64,000 nt of DNA from NCBI RefSeq assembly GCF_010435915.1, contig NZ_JAAFZH010000003.1, forward strand, positions 372,001-436,000, written 5' to 3'. This stretch comes from Spirosoma terrae (GTDB lineage Bacteria; Bacteroidota; Bacteroidia; Cytophagales; Spirosomataceae). This document shows, piece after piece, positions 53,796 to 61,543 of the stretch. Position 1 is the stretch's first letter; the number at the start of each line of letters is the position of its first letter. Below the pieces are notes generated by a model. That model did no database searches and was not told the origin of the DNA. It saw only the letters and a list, made by a program, of their open reading frames with translations. The translations under genes were made by a program, and so were the position numbers.

Positions 53796-54638
53796 ATGAT
53801 TGAAATCGGACGTATAAATAGGCTTATGGCATTGCGCGAAACCAGTGTGGGGTTCTTTCTGGGTGAGCCAGATTCCAGCAACCCTAATGACGATGTCTTA
53901 TTGCCTAACAAATACGTTCCGGAATGGTTGGCCAACGGCGAGGAAATCGATGTGTTTATCTACACTGATTCGGAGGATCGCCCCATTGCTACAACGCTTA
54001 CACCCCACATCATGCGGAACGAGTTTGCGCCGTTACCAGTGGTGTCTGTTACGCGGATTGGCGCTTTTCTAGATTGGGGGCTCGAAAAAGATTTGTTTGT
54101 GCCACACCGGGAACAGAGCCGACCCATGGTTGTCGGGCAGTGGTACGTCGTGTTTTTATACCTCGATCAGCGTACTAAACGGCTGGTAGCGTCCAGCAAA
54201 ATAAGCCGGTTTTTGGACCCGGACGTGTCAGAGTTGTATGAAGGCGATGAGGTTGATCTGCTGGTCTATGAACGGACTGATCTGGGCTTTAACGTAATCA
54301 TCAACGACCGGTATCAGGGGCTGCTCTACCATAACGAAGTATTCCGGACTATCCAGCCCGGCGACCGGATGCCCGGTTTTATTAAAACCATTCGCGACGA
54401 TAACCGGGTGGACGTAAGGCTGCAACAGGAAGGCTTTCAGCATGTTGAACCCAATGCGCAGCGAATTCTTGATGCACTTAAAACAAACAACGGCTTTTTG
54501 CCGCTCACCGATAATAGCGATCCTCAGCTGATTTATAAAACGCTGGAGATGAGTAAGAAAACGTTCAAAAAGGCAGTCGGTACGTTATACAGAGAGCGTA
54601 AGATACTGCTGCAGCAGGATGGCATTACGTTGGTATAG
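53796..54638 (+). CDS. CvfB-family RNA-binding protein (S1 domains)
   Basis: A 280-residue cytosolic protein with S1-type OB-fold domains and a C-terminal winged helix. It begins EIGRINRLMALRETSVGFFLG, with an S1 segment VSVTRIGAFLDWGLEKDLFVP and a C-terminal SKKTFKKAVGTLYRERKILLQQDGITLV, which is the CvfB/YitL pattern. Such proteins bind RNA and affect gene expression. A promoter -7 element lies at 53761. Confidence 0.9.
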   Translation: MIEIGRINRLMALRETSVGFFLGEPDSSNPNDDVLLPNKYVPEWLANGEEIDVFIYTDSEDRPIATTLTPHIMRNEFAPLPVVSVTRIGAFLDWGLEKDLFVPHREQSRPMVVGQWYVVFLYLDQRTKRLVASSKISRFLDPDVSELYEGDEVDLLVYERTDLGFNVIINDRYQGLLYHNEVFRTIQPGDRMPGFIKTIRDDNRVDVRLQQEGFQHVEPNAQRILDALKTNNGFLPLTDNSDPQLIYKTLEMSKKTFKKAVGTLYRERKILLQQDGITLV

Positions 54639-55162
54639 AAGATAATGTAACGGCTAAGCTTGCTCATTTTTCATTGCAAAAAGTAATAAGCTACGTTGTG
54701 GGCTCAATACGTAGCGTTCGTTACGGCGAGAACGAGCCTATACTATACTGTCAACTGGTACTAATTACCGGTTTTCGACACCGCTCTAGTAACTAAAACA
54801 GGGATATTTTCTAACGTATTGAGTTAGGTTTTTAATCTTGCTAGACGGCAATTCGGGCCAGGTGGACATAAAGGACTACCTGGCCCTTGTTCATTATCCC
54901 AATTTATCTTCGTTTAGCATTCCTGCTTCCCTTAAATAGCCAGCCCACGAAATCAGGTCGTTGTAATTTCTATTTCCAGGTTCCTGACGTTGAGTGACTT
55001 ATAATTCAATTTTCTGGTCGATATAGGTGAACTCATTCGCTGGCGCTGGCAAGCTATAGGCATCACAAAAAAAGTTTTTGTTACCAACAGCCAGAGACTC
55101 TCCGACTAACTCATCAAGAATGCGAATACAAGTAGTTAGTCAAACCTTTAACAAATAAAACA
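54639..55162. other. Non-coding stretch with a terminator-like hairpin and possible decayed coding pieces
   Basis: This 524-base spacer has no intact gene. GGGCCAGGT / ACCTGGCCC at 54855-54886 is a 9-bp hairpin with a 14-nt loop. On the minus strand two short open pieces look protein-like but unassigned: 54898-55010 (YNDLISWAGYLREAGML) and 55009-55145 (SLPAPANEFTYIDQKIEL). They may be remnants of a lost gene; no family was recognised. Confidence 0.4.
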
Positions 55163-55402
55163 ATGTCAAACGAAAAAGGGGAAATCCGGTTCCGGGATGT
55201 TAAAGAAGGTAATTCGCTGGAAATATTGCTACCAGCAGGGCTGACGTCCAAAGAACTGAGCAAGATTACGTTAGGTGATCTGATCGGTAAATTTAGACCT
55301 TCTGGCTGTGGTGCCTGTCTGTCAGGGCAGCACTTAATTATTAGAGAGCGATTTGAACGGGTATTACCCGTAGATATTACAGCTGGGAAAGTCCATATGT
55401 AA
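55163..55402 (+). CDS. Candidate RiPP precursor peptide of the MNIO locus
   Basis: A 79-residue peptide with no signal sequence. The N-terminal half is charged (MSNEKGEIRFRDVKEGN) and leader-like; then comes LGDLIGKF and a short Cys motif GCGAC (Cys49 and Cys52) followed by a hydrophobic and basic tail (SGQHLIIRERFERVLPVD). It directly precedes a DUF692/MNIO gene and a partner gene, the layout of MNIO-modified RiPP precursors. The Cys residues are the likely modification site. Length and Cys content fit, but only two Cys are present. Not known by name. A 12-bp hairpin follows the stop. Confidence 0.65.
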   Translation: MSNEKGEIRFRDVKEGNSLEILLPAGLTSKELSKITLGDLIGKFRPSGCGACLSGQHLIIRERFERVLPVDITAGKVHM

Positions 55403-55406
55403 CTGT

Positions 55407-55438
55407 ACGACGCTTGCTGTCGAAGAAGCAAGCGTCGT
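55407..55438 (+). promoter_or_regulatory. Hairpin between precursor and MNIO oxidase genes
   Basis: ACGACGCTTGCT (55407-55418) pairs with AGCAAGCGTCGT (55427-55438) with an 8-nt loop. A CTTTCT tail follows. It probably reduces expression of the oxidase relative to the precursor, as in other RiPP operons. Confidence 0.75.
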
Positions 55439-55457
55439 CTTTCTGCTTAAACGACTC

Positions 55458-56372
55458 ATGGACAATACAAACGAAAAGTTAGGAGTAGGACTACTCTATA
55501 ATGCCTCACTGCCTGAATATCTGGAACATAATATTGAACAGGTTGACTACATTGAGATTATTCCTGATATGTTTTGGTCCGATGAGGGGCGTAACGCGTA
55601 TCCGCGTTTTGTTGATCTTCCTCAGTGGAGGCATCAGTTGAACTGGATGGCCAAACAGGTGCCATTGGTTGCTCACAACATTGGCATGTCGCTGGGAACA
55701 TTGAATTACTTCGATAAAGGGTATATTCAGTTTATGAAAGAAATGAATGAAAGCTACCGTTTTCGTTGGCATAGCGATCATCTTTCTTTTATCAAACTAC
55801 CAACCAAAGGCCCCCATGACCATAATGCAGGTATTGCTATTCCTGTACCTTATGACAAGGACTATCTGGCTATGCTCCGTGAAAAGATCAGTTTTATAAC
55901 TGAACAGATAGAACTCCCCTTTCTGATTGAAAACAATGTCTATTTCGTCGAATACCCCGATCAGGATTATTCGGAAACAGACTTTATTAATCAGTTAGTT
56001 AGCACGAATGATCAGGCTAATATTCTGTTGGATATTCATAATCTATACGCCAATTCGGTTAATCATAAACTGAAAGCAAGGCAGTACATCGATGAATTAC
56101 GAATGGATAAGGTAGTCGAAATGCATATAGCTGGTGGTAATGAGATGGGAGGGATGTATATGGATTCGCATGCTGGTCCGTGTCCTGATGAAGTATGGGA
56201 GCTTTTGGATTATGCCGTTAGCAAGGCTCCCAATTTGCGGGGCATTACGTTTGAATTTCACGAGTCTTATTTCCCGCTTCTTCGGTTCGATGGTTTGAAT
56301 AAGCAAATAGAGATGGCGAAGGCGATTTGGAATAAGTACACTCTTCAGCCATACTATCATGAACTCGCCTGA
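55458..56372 (+). CDS. DUF692/MNIO-family multinuclear non-haem iron oxidase
   Basis: A 304-residue TIM-barrel enzyme. Metal-ligand-type residues are visible: His73 in VAHNIGMSLG, HSDH (105-108), Glu158 in LIENNVY, LDIHNLYANS (Asp192, His194) with His203, EMH (221-223), DSH (236-238) and Glu266 in FEFHES. These match the DUF692 family, which includes MbnB, TglH and BufB-type oxidases that modify Cys residues of precursor peptides. Cytosolic. It lies 55 nt after the precursor and overlaps the partner gene by 14 nt. The chemistry on this substrate is not known. Confidence 0.92.
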   Translation: MDNTNEKLGVGLLYNASLPEYLEHNIEQVDYIEIIPDMFWSDEGRNAYPRFVDLPQWRHQLNWMAKQVPLVAHNIGMSLGTLNYFDKGYIQFMKEMNESYRFRWHSDHLSFIKLPTKGPHDHNAGIAIPVPYDKDYLAMLREKISFITEQIELPFLIENNVYFVEYPDQDYSETDFINQLVSTNDQANILLDIHNLYANSVNHKLKARQYIDELRMDKVVEMHIAGGNEMGGMYMDSHAGPCPDEVWELLDYAVSKAPNLRGITFEFHESYFPLLRFDGLNKQIEMAKAIWNKYTLQPYYHELA

Positions 56373-56943
56373 TTTTCAGCTTGCGTTTGCCACGTTGATC
56401 GCATCTCCCCAGCTATGTAAACAGGCTATTGCCGATGAACCATCGGTATTTGATCAATTTGCACTGACGGAAAAAGAGAAGACCAGGCTGCGGTCGGTGT
56501 TAAGGCAAAAAGGAATGTCTATATGCTGCTCGCTGTATCGTATGAATCGAATAACACCGCTCTATACCCAACTTACGCAAACGGCTACCTTACTGGGCGA
56601 TGAACTGATTACGCTGGCCGAAGAGTTCTGGGAGAGCTATCCGGATTCGTCTCTTCAGTTCAAGGAAGAAGTACTCGCATTTGGGCAATTTCTACTGGCC
56701 AAGCTAGAAGTGGGGACTCTAAAATTCCCTTATTTACAGGAAATCTTACGGCTCGAACTGGCGATTAATGAGCTTAGTTACACACCAGCCATTATTGAGA
56801 AAACGGTCCACTTCGACTATGACATTGTCGCGATCCTGCTAGCAATGGATAGAGGTACATTGCAAACCGAAAGGTTGCAAAAAGTTCAGGTTGCCTACAA
56901 GGTTTATCTGGAAGAACAAACGTTGAAACTAGCCCTTCTTTAA
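56359..56943 (+). CDS. MNIO partner protein (BufC/TglI/ChrI-like role)
   Basis: A 194-residue helical protein that starts inside the MNIO gene (14-nt overlap), so the two are translationally coupled. It contains LRSVLRQKGMSICCSLYRMNRITPLYTQLTQTATLLGDELITLAEEF and FLLAKLEVGTLKFPYLQEILRLELAI. Sequence similarity to named partners is not obvious to me, but position and coupling match the small partner proteins (BufC, TglI, MbnC, ChrI) that present the precursor to the oxidase. Family assignment is an inference from context. Confidence 0.65.
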   Translation: MNSPDFQLAFATLIASPQLCKQAIADEPSVFDQFALTEKEKTRLRSVLRQKGMSICCSLYRMNRITPLYTQLTQTATLLGDELITLAEEFWESYPDSSLQFKEEVLAFGQFLLAKLEVGTLKFPYLQEILRLELAINELSYTPAIIEKTVHFDYDIVAILLAMDRGTLQTERLQKVQVAYKVYLEEQTLKLALL

Positions 56944-59084
56944 TCGTTAATCTGGTCGGCCAGTTTGTTAATATCGTTGCTGATTTGCTGAATAAAATTG
57001 AGCTGTTCGTTTAGGAGCTTGTCGTCAGCCGAAATACTTGTCAGGCCAATGGCATCGGCACTGGCGGTTTTGAGCGGGGTTTCTGAATTACCCTGGTCGA
57101 TAGGATGATCGAGTCGACGTAAAGCCTCATTCAACGAGAAGAGCGCCCGTTTGACGGGACGAATGACCGTGGTTGCATAGGTTTGGGTTGGTTCGTTGAC
57201 TAGTGTTGACGTAATGGTGGCTACGTTAGCGGATAAAATATGATTCAGCACCACAAACTTATAAATCGTACGCTCGTTACGTTGCTTGTGTTTCGGCTCG
57301 GAGACCATTCGTTCGAAAGCCGCGGCCAGGTTGGCCGACGTTACGTAGACATCTTTGCGAGCCAGTTTGTAGTCAACCACCGTAACACCCTTGCCCGATA
57401 AAATGTCGAGCAAGAGCTGCACATACCGGACATTGGCGGCTAGCGTATTATGGAGTGGTTTGCTGAGGAGCTCCGATTCCCATCGCGGAAAAATTAGGTA
57501 ACTGGCCATGAATGAAATGATTCCGCCCAGAATCGTATCCAGCAGACGTTCTTCGGCGGCACCAAAATAGCTGATGCCTAGAAAGTTGAAAAGGATCAGA
57601 ATAAAGGGGGTCAGACAAATGACCATCACGATGTAGTTGACTCGCTGGGCGCTGTAGGTACCAATCATAAACAGAACCATCAAAACAAAATGGGCCGTCT
57701 GGTTCGGTATAAGCCGTAGAATGGCAACGCCAATCAGGCCACCGGCAAACGTACCGATAATCCGTTCGATGTTACGTTGCTTGGTCAGACTGAAAGCGGG
57801 TTTAAGAATCACTGATATGGTTAGCAGTACCCAGTAGCTATGGTGGCCGTAGTCCAGAAATTTCGTGACAACAAAGCCAACCAACATGGCCAGCGCTACC
57901 CGAACCGAATGCCGAAATACGGACGATTTCAGGCTCAGATTATCGACAAAAGACTTTATATCAATTTCCTGGTGGGACACAAAACGCCCGTATTCCAGGT
58001 CGTCCAGCGACGTAGCACTAGTGTGCGGAGCGGCAACGTGGGCCTGCATGGTGGCCAGTCGCTGGCTTATGTTCCGCAGGCTTACCAGAATCTTTTTTAA
58101 CACCAACGTACTGCCTTCACGATCGCCAAGATGATCGATTTCCTCTTTGAGCTTATTTAGAGGATGTGTAAAATCGATTGGTTTGCGCGACGGAACAACG
58201 GATTGAACCGCTAGTCCAATATGATCGAGCTCAGTTGATAGCCGACGTATCAGTCGGGCAATGGTGTTTAGAATTCCTGTGTGCCCAAATCGTTCGCGTA
58301 TGGCTGCATAATCGTAATACATCGTTACGATTTGTTCATACAGATCGACAACATCAACAAACAGCAGGACCAATAATCGGCTTCTGTTGGTGGATTCGGC
58401 CACAAATCGTCGGCTTTTGAACAGCAACTCCCGCACTTCGTCCTGTTTTTCACTGACCGTTACCTGTTGCGTAACCAGTCGTCGGTAATCGACGTCCAGA
58501 TCGGTGGCGGTGTTATAAAAGTCGGCTTTGATCGTCATGAATTTGGCTATTTCATGAATGCATAACCCTAGAGCCTGCTGCGATGAGCGGTAGGGTTGAA
58601 GCCGTGAGGCCAGCAAGCTAAAAACAGTATACCATACTGACCCTACCAGAATCAGAAGAGCCTCCCGAACTATCCCCGCTGCGTCGAGTGGACGGTCGAG
58701 TGTCAGGATCATGATCAGCAGCGCTGCCGTTCCAACAGACGTAGCGCGGTTTCCATACACGGCCAGCATCGAAAACAGGAAGCCGAAGAGCAGAATTTCC
58801 AGGCCTAGCGTATAATCGTTCATCCGGGCAAACCCGGTCACGATGGCGACGACGAAGCCAGAAGCCACGGTGGCAAACATACCATTACGTCGGTGCTGAA
58901 CCGGGCCGGGCGCATCGCTCAGGCTTACACTGAGCGCACCCATCGACATCGCCATTCCCATCTGAAGCTGCCCAAGCTGAGCCATCAGCAGTGACGGCAA
59001 CAGAATAGATAGCGTAGTACGCAGGCCGTTGGAAAAATACTGGCCAGATAGAAAATAGTTGACTTGCCGAGTCCGTCGATTCAT
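56940..59084 (-). CDS. FUSC-family inner-membrane protein (YccS-like)
   Basis: A 714-residue polytopic membrane protein with two sets of transmembrane helices around a cytosolic region, as in YccS/FUSC proteins. It begins VNYFLSGQYFSNGLRTTLSILLPSLL; the second set starts RHSVRVALAMLVGFVVTKF and contains HHSYWVLLTISVILKPAFS, the FUSC_2 signature. It may transport aromatic acids or other compounds. It is convergent with the partner gene (4-nt overlap) and directly follows the ABC transporter gene on the minus strand. Confidence 0.88.
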   Translation of the reverse strand: MNRRTRQVNYFLSGQYFSNGLRTTLSILLPSLLMAQLGQLQMGMAMSMGALSVSLSDAPGPVQHRRNGMFATVASGFVVAIVTGFARMNDYTLGLEILLFGFLFSMLAVYGNRATSVGTAALLIMILTLDRPLDAAGIVREALLILVGSVWYTVFSLLASRLQPYRSSQQALGLCIHEIAKFMTIKADFYNTATDLDVDYRRLVTQQVTVSEKQDEVRELLFKSRRFVAESTNRSRLLVLLFVDVVDLYEQIVTMYYDYAAIRERFGHTGILNTIARLIRRLSTELDHIGLAVQSVVPSRKPIDFTHPLNKLKEEIDHLGDREGSTLVLKKILVSLRNISQRLATMQAHVAAPHTSATSLDDLEYGRFVSHQEIDIKSFVDNLSLKSSVFRHSVRVALAMLVGFVVTKFLDYGHHSYWVLLTISVILKPAFSLTKQRNIERIIGTFAGGLIGVAILRLIPNQTAHFVLMVLFMIGTYSAQRVNYIVMVICLTPFILILFNFLGISYFGAAEERLLDTILGGIISFMASYLIFPRWESELLSKPLHNTLAANVRYVQLLLDILSGKGVTVVDYKLARKDVYVTSANLAAAFERMVSEPKHKQRNERTIYKFVVLNHILSANVATITSTLVNEPTQTYATTVIRPVKRALFSLNEALRRLDHPIDQGNSETPLKTASADAIGLTSISADDKLLNEQLNFIQQISNDINKLADQIND

Positions 59085-59087
59085 GAA

Positions 59088-60848
59088 TTATGCCTGAACG
59101 ATTCCTGTTTTACGTTCGCCGATTTGTTGACGCCACATCGCGTAGTAAAGGCCCTTCTGGGCAACAAGTGCGTCGTGGCTGCCCGCTTCTACAATTTTAC
59201 CTCTTTCGAGCACGAAAATGGTATTGGCGTGCATAATTGTTGACAATCGGTGGGCAATCAAAATGGTAATCTGTTCATGCATAGCCGATACGCTGCGAAC
59301 AGTAGCCGTAATTTCTTCTTCGGTAATGGAGTCCAGGGCAGACGTAGCTTCGTCAAAAATAAGCAGACGCGGATGCCGTACCAGAGCGCGGGCAATGGAC
59401 AATCGCTGTTTTTCTCCGCCCGACATCTTTAAACCGCCTTCGCCAATCTGCGTATCGAGTCCTTTTTCCGAACGAGCCAGCAAATGGTCGCAGGCCGCTT
59501 TATCCAGCGCGTCGAGGAGGTCTGCGTCGGTGGCGTCTGGTTTAACGAAAAGCAGATTTTCGCGAATGGTTCCCGAAAAAAGATGCGTATCCTGCGTAAC
59601 AAAACCAATCTGCCGACGCATAGGATTGAATCGAATGTCTTTGGTCGAGATGTTGTTATAGTAGATTTCGCCGTCAACGGGTCGGTAGAGACCTACCAGT
59701 AGCTTCACCATCGTAGACTTGCCCGATCCCGACGGACCTACAAAGGCAATGGTATCGCCCAGCGTTGCTTCAAACGATACGCCGTCGATGGCATTCTGAT
59801 TGGCTCCCTTATGCCGGAACACTACGTCCTTAAAGCGTAGCCGGTCAATTGGGCCCACTTCAATCGGCGATTCCGGGTTACGTTCAATGGGTTTCTGCAT
59901 CAACTGATCGAAATTGTTCAGACCCGCTTCTGTTTCCCGATAAGCCAGAATGATATTACCCAGCTCCTGAAGCGGATTGAAGATCGATACAGAAATAAAC
60001 TGCATGGAGATCAGCTCGCCTGTGCTGAGTGCGTTGCGAAAAATCAGCCATAGTAACGTAAATAAAACGGATTGTTTGAGTACGTTGAGCGTAGTGCTTT
60101 GCCAGAACGACAACAGTCTGACTCGCTTTACTTTGAACATTTCCAGTTCGAAAATTCGGCCTGTCTGCTCTTTCAATCGCCGTATTTCTGGAAACGTCAA
60201 CCCCAGGCTTTTAATTAATTCAACATTGCGGAGCGATTCGGTTATGACACCCGACAATAGGGCTGTTTCCCGATTGATTGACCGCTGTGTTGTTTTGATC
60301 TGTTTACTGAGCAACCCCGTTAAACTGCCCAGCACCAAAACACCAATCAAAAAAACGGGGATCAGCGCCCAGTGTTTGGTGATGGCATACCAGATCAAAA
60401 AGCCCATGCCAACGATAGACGAAAACAGTACGTTTACGAATGAATTGACGAATCTTTCCGTATCGGTACGTACTTTTTGCAGGATAGACAACGTAGCGCC
60501 ACTACTCTGGTCGCCAAATTCCTGATACGACAGACGTAACGTTTGTTTGAGACCATCGTTAAAAATATCCGTACCAAATTTTTGAACAACCAGACGAGTC
60601 AGGTATTCCTGAAACGCTTTGGTGATATTCGACAAAATAGCTACCCCAATTGCCAGTCCCAGCAGTTTTAGAACGCCATTGATTTTTTCCGAGTCTGTTT
60701 TTGAGCCTGGGTTGGTCGCATATTCGTCGATGAGTTTTCCGAAGATAACGGGGTCAATCAGCGCCAGAATCTGTGCTACGCCAGCCAGTAGTAACGCCAA
60801 AGCCGCTAAGCCCCGGTACGGCTTCAGGTACTTCCAAAGAATAGCCAT
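59088..60848 (-). CDS. ABC exporter (transmembrane-ATPase fusion)
   Basis: A 586-residue half-transporter. Six-helix membrane domain (starting LKPYRGLAALALLLAGVAQ), then the ATPase with Walker A VGPSGSGKSTMVKLL, signature MSGGEKQRLSIARAL and Walker B LLIFDEATSALDS. The frame extends upstream to 60932 into a repeat; ATG 60848 is the sensible start. It could export peptides or lipids, and its neighbour (MNIO locus) makes peptide export possible, though the two are on opposite strands. It is 3 nt from the FUSC gene, so the two share a transcript. Confidence 0.92.
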   Translation of the reverse strand: MAILWKYLKPYRGLAALALLLAGVAQILALIDPVIFGKLIDEYATNPGSKTDSEKINGVLKLLGLAIGVAILSNITKAFQEYLTRLVVQKFGTDIFNDGLKQTLRLSYQEFGDQSSGATLSILQKVRTDTERFVNSFVNVLFSSIVGMGFLIWYAITKHWALIPVFLIGVLVLGSLTGLLSKQIKTTQRSINRETALLSGVITESLRNVELIKSLGLTFPEIRRLKEQTGRIFELEMFKVKRVRLLSFWQSTTLNVLKQSVLFTLLWLIFRNALSTGELISMQFISVSIFNPLQELGNIILAYRETEAGLNNFDQLMQKPIERNPESPIEVGPIDRLRFKDVVFRHKGANQNAIDGVSFEATLGDTIAFVGPSGSGKSTMVKLLVGLYRPVDGEIYYNNISTKDIRFNPMRRQIGFVTQDTHLFSGTIRENLLFVKPDATDADLLDALDKAACDHLLARSEKGLDTQIGEGGLKMSGGEKQRLSIARALVRHPRLLIFDEATSALDSITEEEITATVRSVSAMHEQITILIAHRLSTIMHANTIFVLERGKIVEAGSHDALVAQKGLYYAMWRQQIGERKTGIVQA

Positions 60849-60869
60849 AGGCGGAATTAAGGATGAAGT

Positions 60870-60960
60870 ATGATGTAGGGTGTATGACGTATGATGTATG
60901 AGGTGGGATGTATGAAGTATAGTCCTGTACACTCCATATATCCCACCTCATACGTCATAC
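60870..60960. repeat. Inverted repeat, family R copy 3
   Basis: The right arm 60941-60960 (TCCCACCTCATACGTCATAC) pairs with GTATGACGT (60882-60890) and GTATGAGGTGGGA (about 60896-60908), which are split by a short duplication. It shares TATGAAGTAT words with the other R copies. It lies between the rpiB start-side spacer and the ABC gene start. Confidence 0.65.
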
Positions 60961-60968
60961 GTCAACTT

Positions 60969-61400
60969 CTACTGATCTAGTTCCTGAATGCGAGCCAGGT
61001 GGCGGCCCCCTTCGAAGGGGGTGTCTAACCAGATCTGAACAAGTTTCAGGGCGGTTTCTTCCGACATCATGCGTTCACCAATGGAAATCACATTTGCATC
61101 GTTATGCTGACGACCCAGGCGTGCCGATTCTTCGTTCCAGCATAAAGCGCATCGAACGCCTTTTACCCGATTAGCCGCTATTGCTTCGCCATTACCTGAA
61201 CCGCCTAATACTACACCACGTTCTACCTCGCCAGCAGCAACGGCTTCAGCAACCGGACGAATAAATTTAGGGTAATCGACCGATGGTGTTTCGGCATACG
61301 TACCTTTATCGACAACGTCGTGGCCAAGGTCAGTTAGAAATTTTTTAATGGCTTCTTTATAGCGGAAACCGGCGTGATCAGAACCTATGGCGATTTTCAT
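60969..61400 (-). CDS. rpiB: Ribose-5-phosphate isomerase B
   Basis: A 143-residue cytosolic enzyme that interconverts ribose-5-phosphate and ribulose-5-phosphate. It starts KIAIGSDHAGFRYKEAIKKFL, with GGSGNGEAIAANRVKGVRCALCWNEESARLGRQHNDANVISIGERM; the catalytic Cys lies in the CALCWNE segment. It is divergent from zwf, 143 nt away, and is the only rpi gene seen. It fits the pentose-phosphate group zwf-pgl. Confidence 0.95.
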   Translation of the reverse strand: MKIAIGSDHAGFRYKEAIKKFLTDLGHDVVDKGTYAETPSVDYPKFIRPVAEAVAAGEVERGVVLGGSGNGEAIAANRVKGVRCALCWNEESARLGRQHNDANVISIGERMMSEETALKLVQIWLDTPFEGGRHLARIQELDQ

Positions 61401-61543
61401 AGCGTAATTAGTAAGTGATTAATAACACTCAAAAGTAGTAGAATCGTAGAGTATGTTGAATCCTTAATGAACGAAACTTGTTCAGCAACATGGACGCCGG
61501 TATCTTGCACCGACTTTCGGTTTGAAAACAACCTGTTTACGAA

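Noticed and set aside
53606-53803. Open reading frame of 65 codons before the CvfB gene
   Set aside because: It overlaps the promoter element TACTTTTG and the start of CvfB, has no domain-like pattern and an unusual composition; treated as chance.
55163-56943. A true methanobactin locus
   Set aside because: The precursor is too long, no MbnC-like partner is recognisable by sequence, and MbnP/MbnH are 14 kb away. I call it an MNIO RiPP-like locus instead.
60849-60932. N-terminal extension of the ABC exporter
   Set aside because: The added residues (HHTS-rich) come from the inverted repeat and not from the family; ATG 60848 is better.
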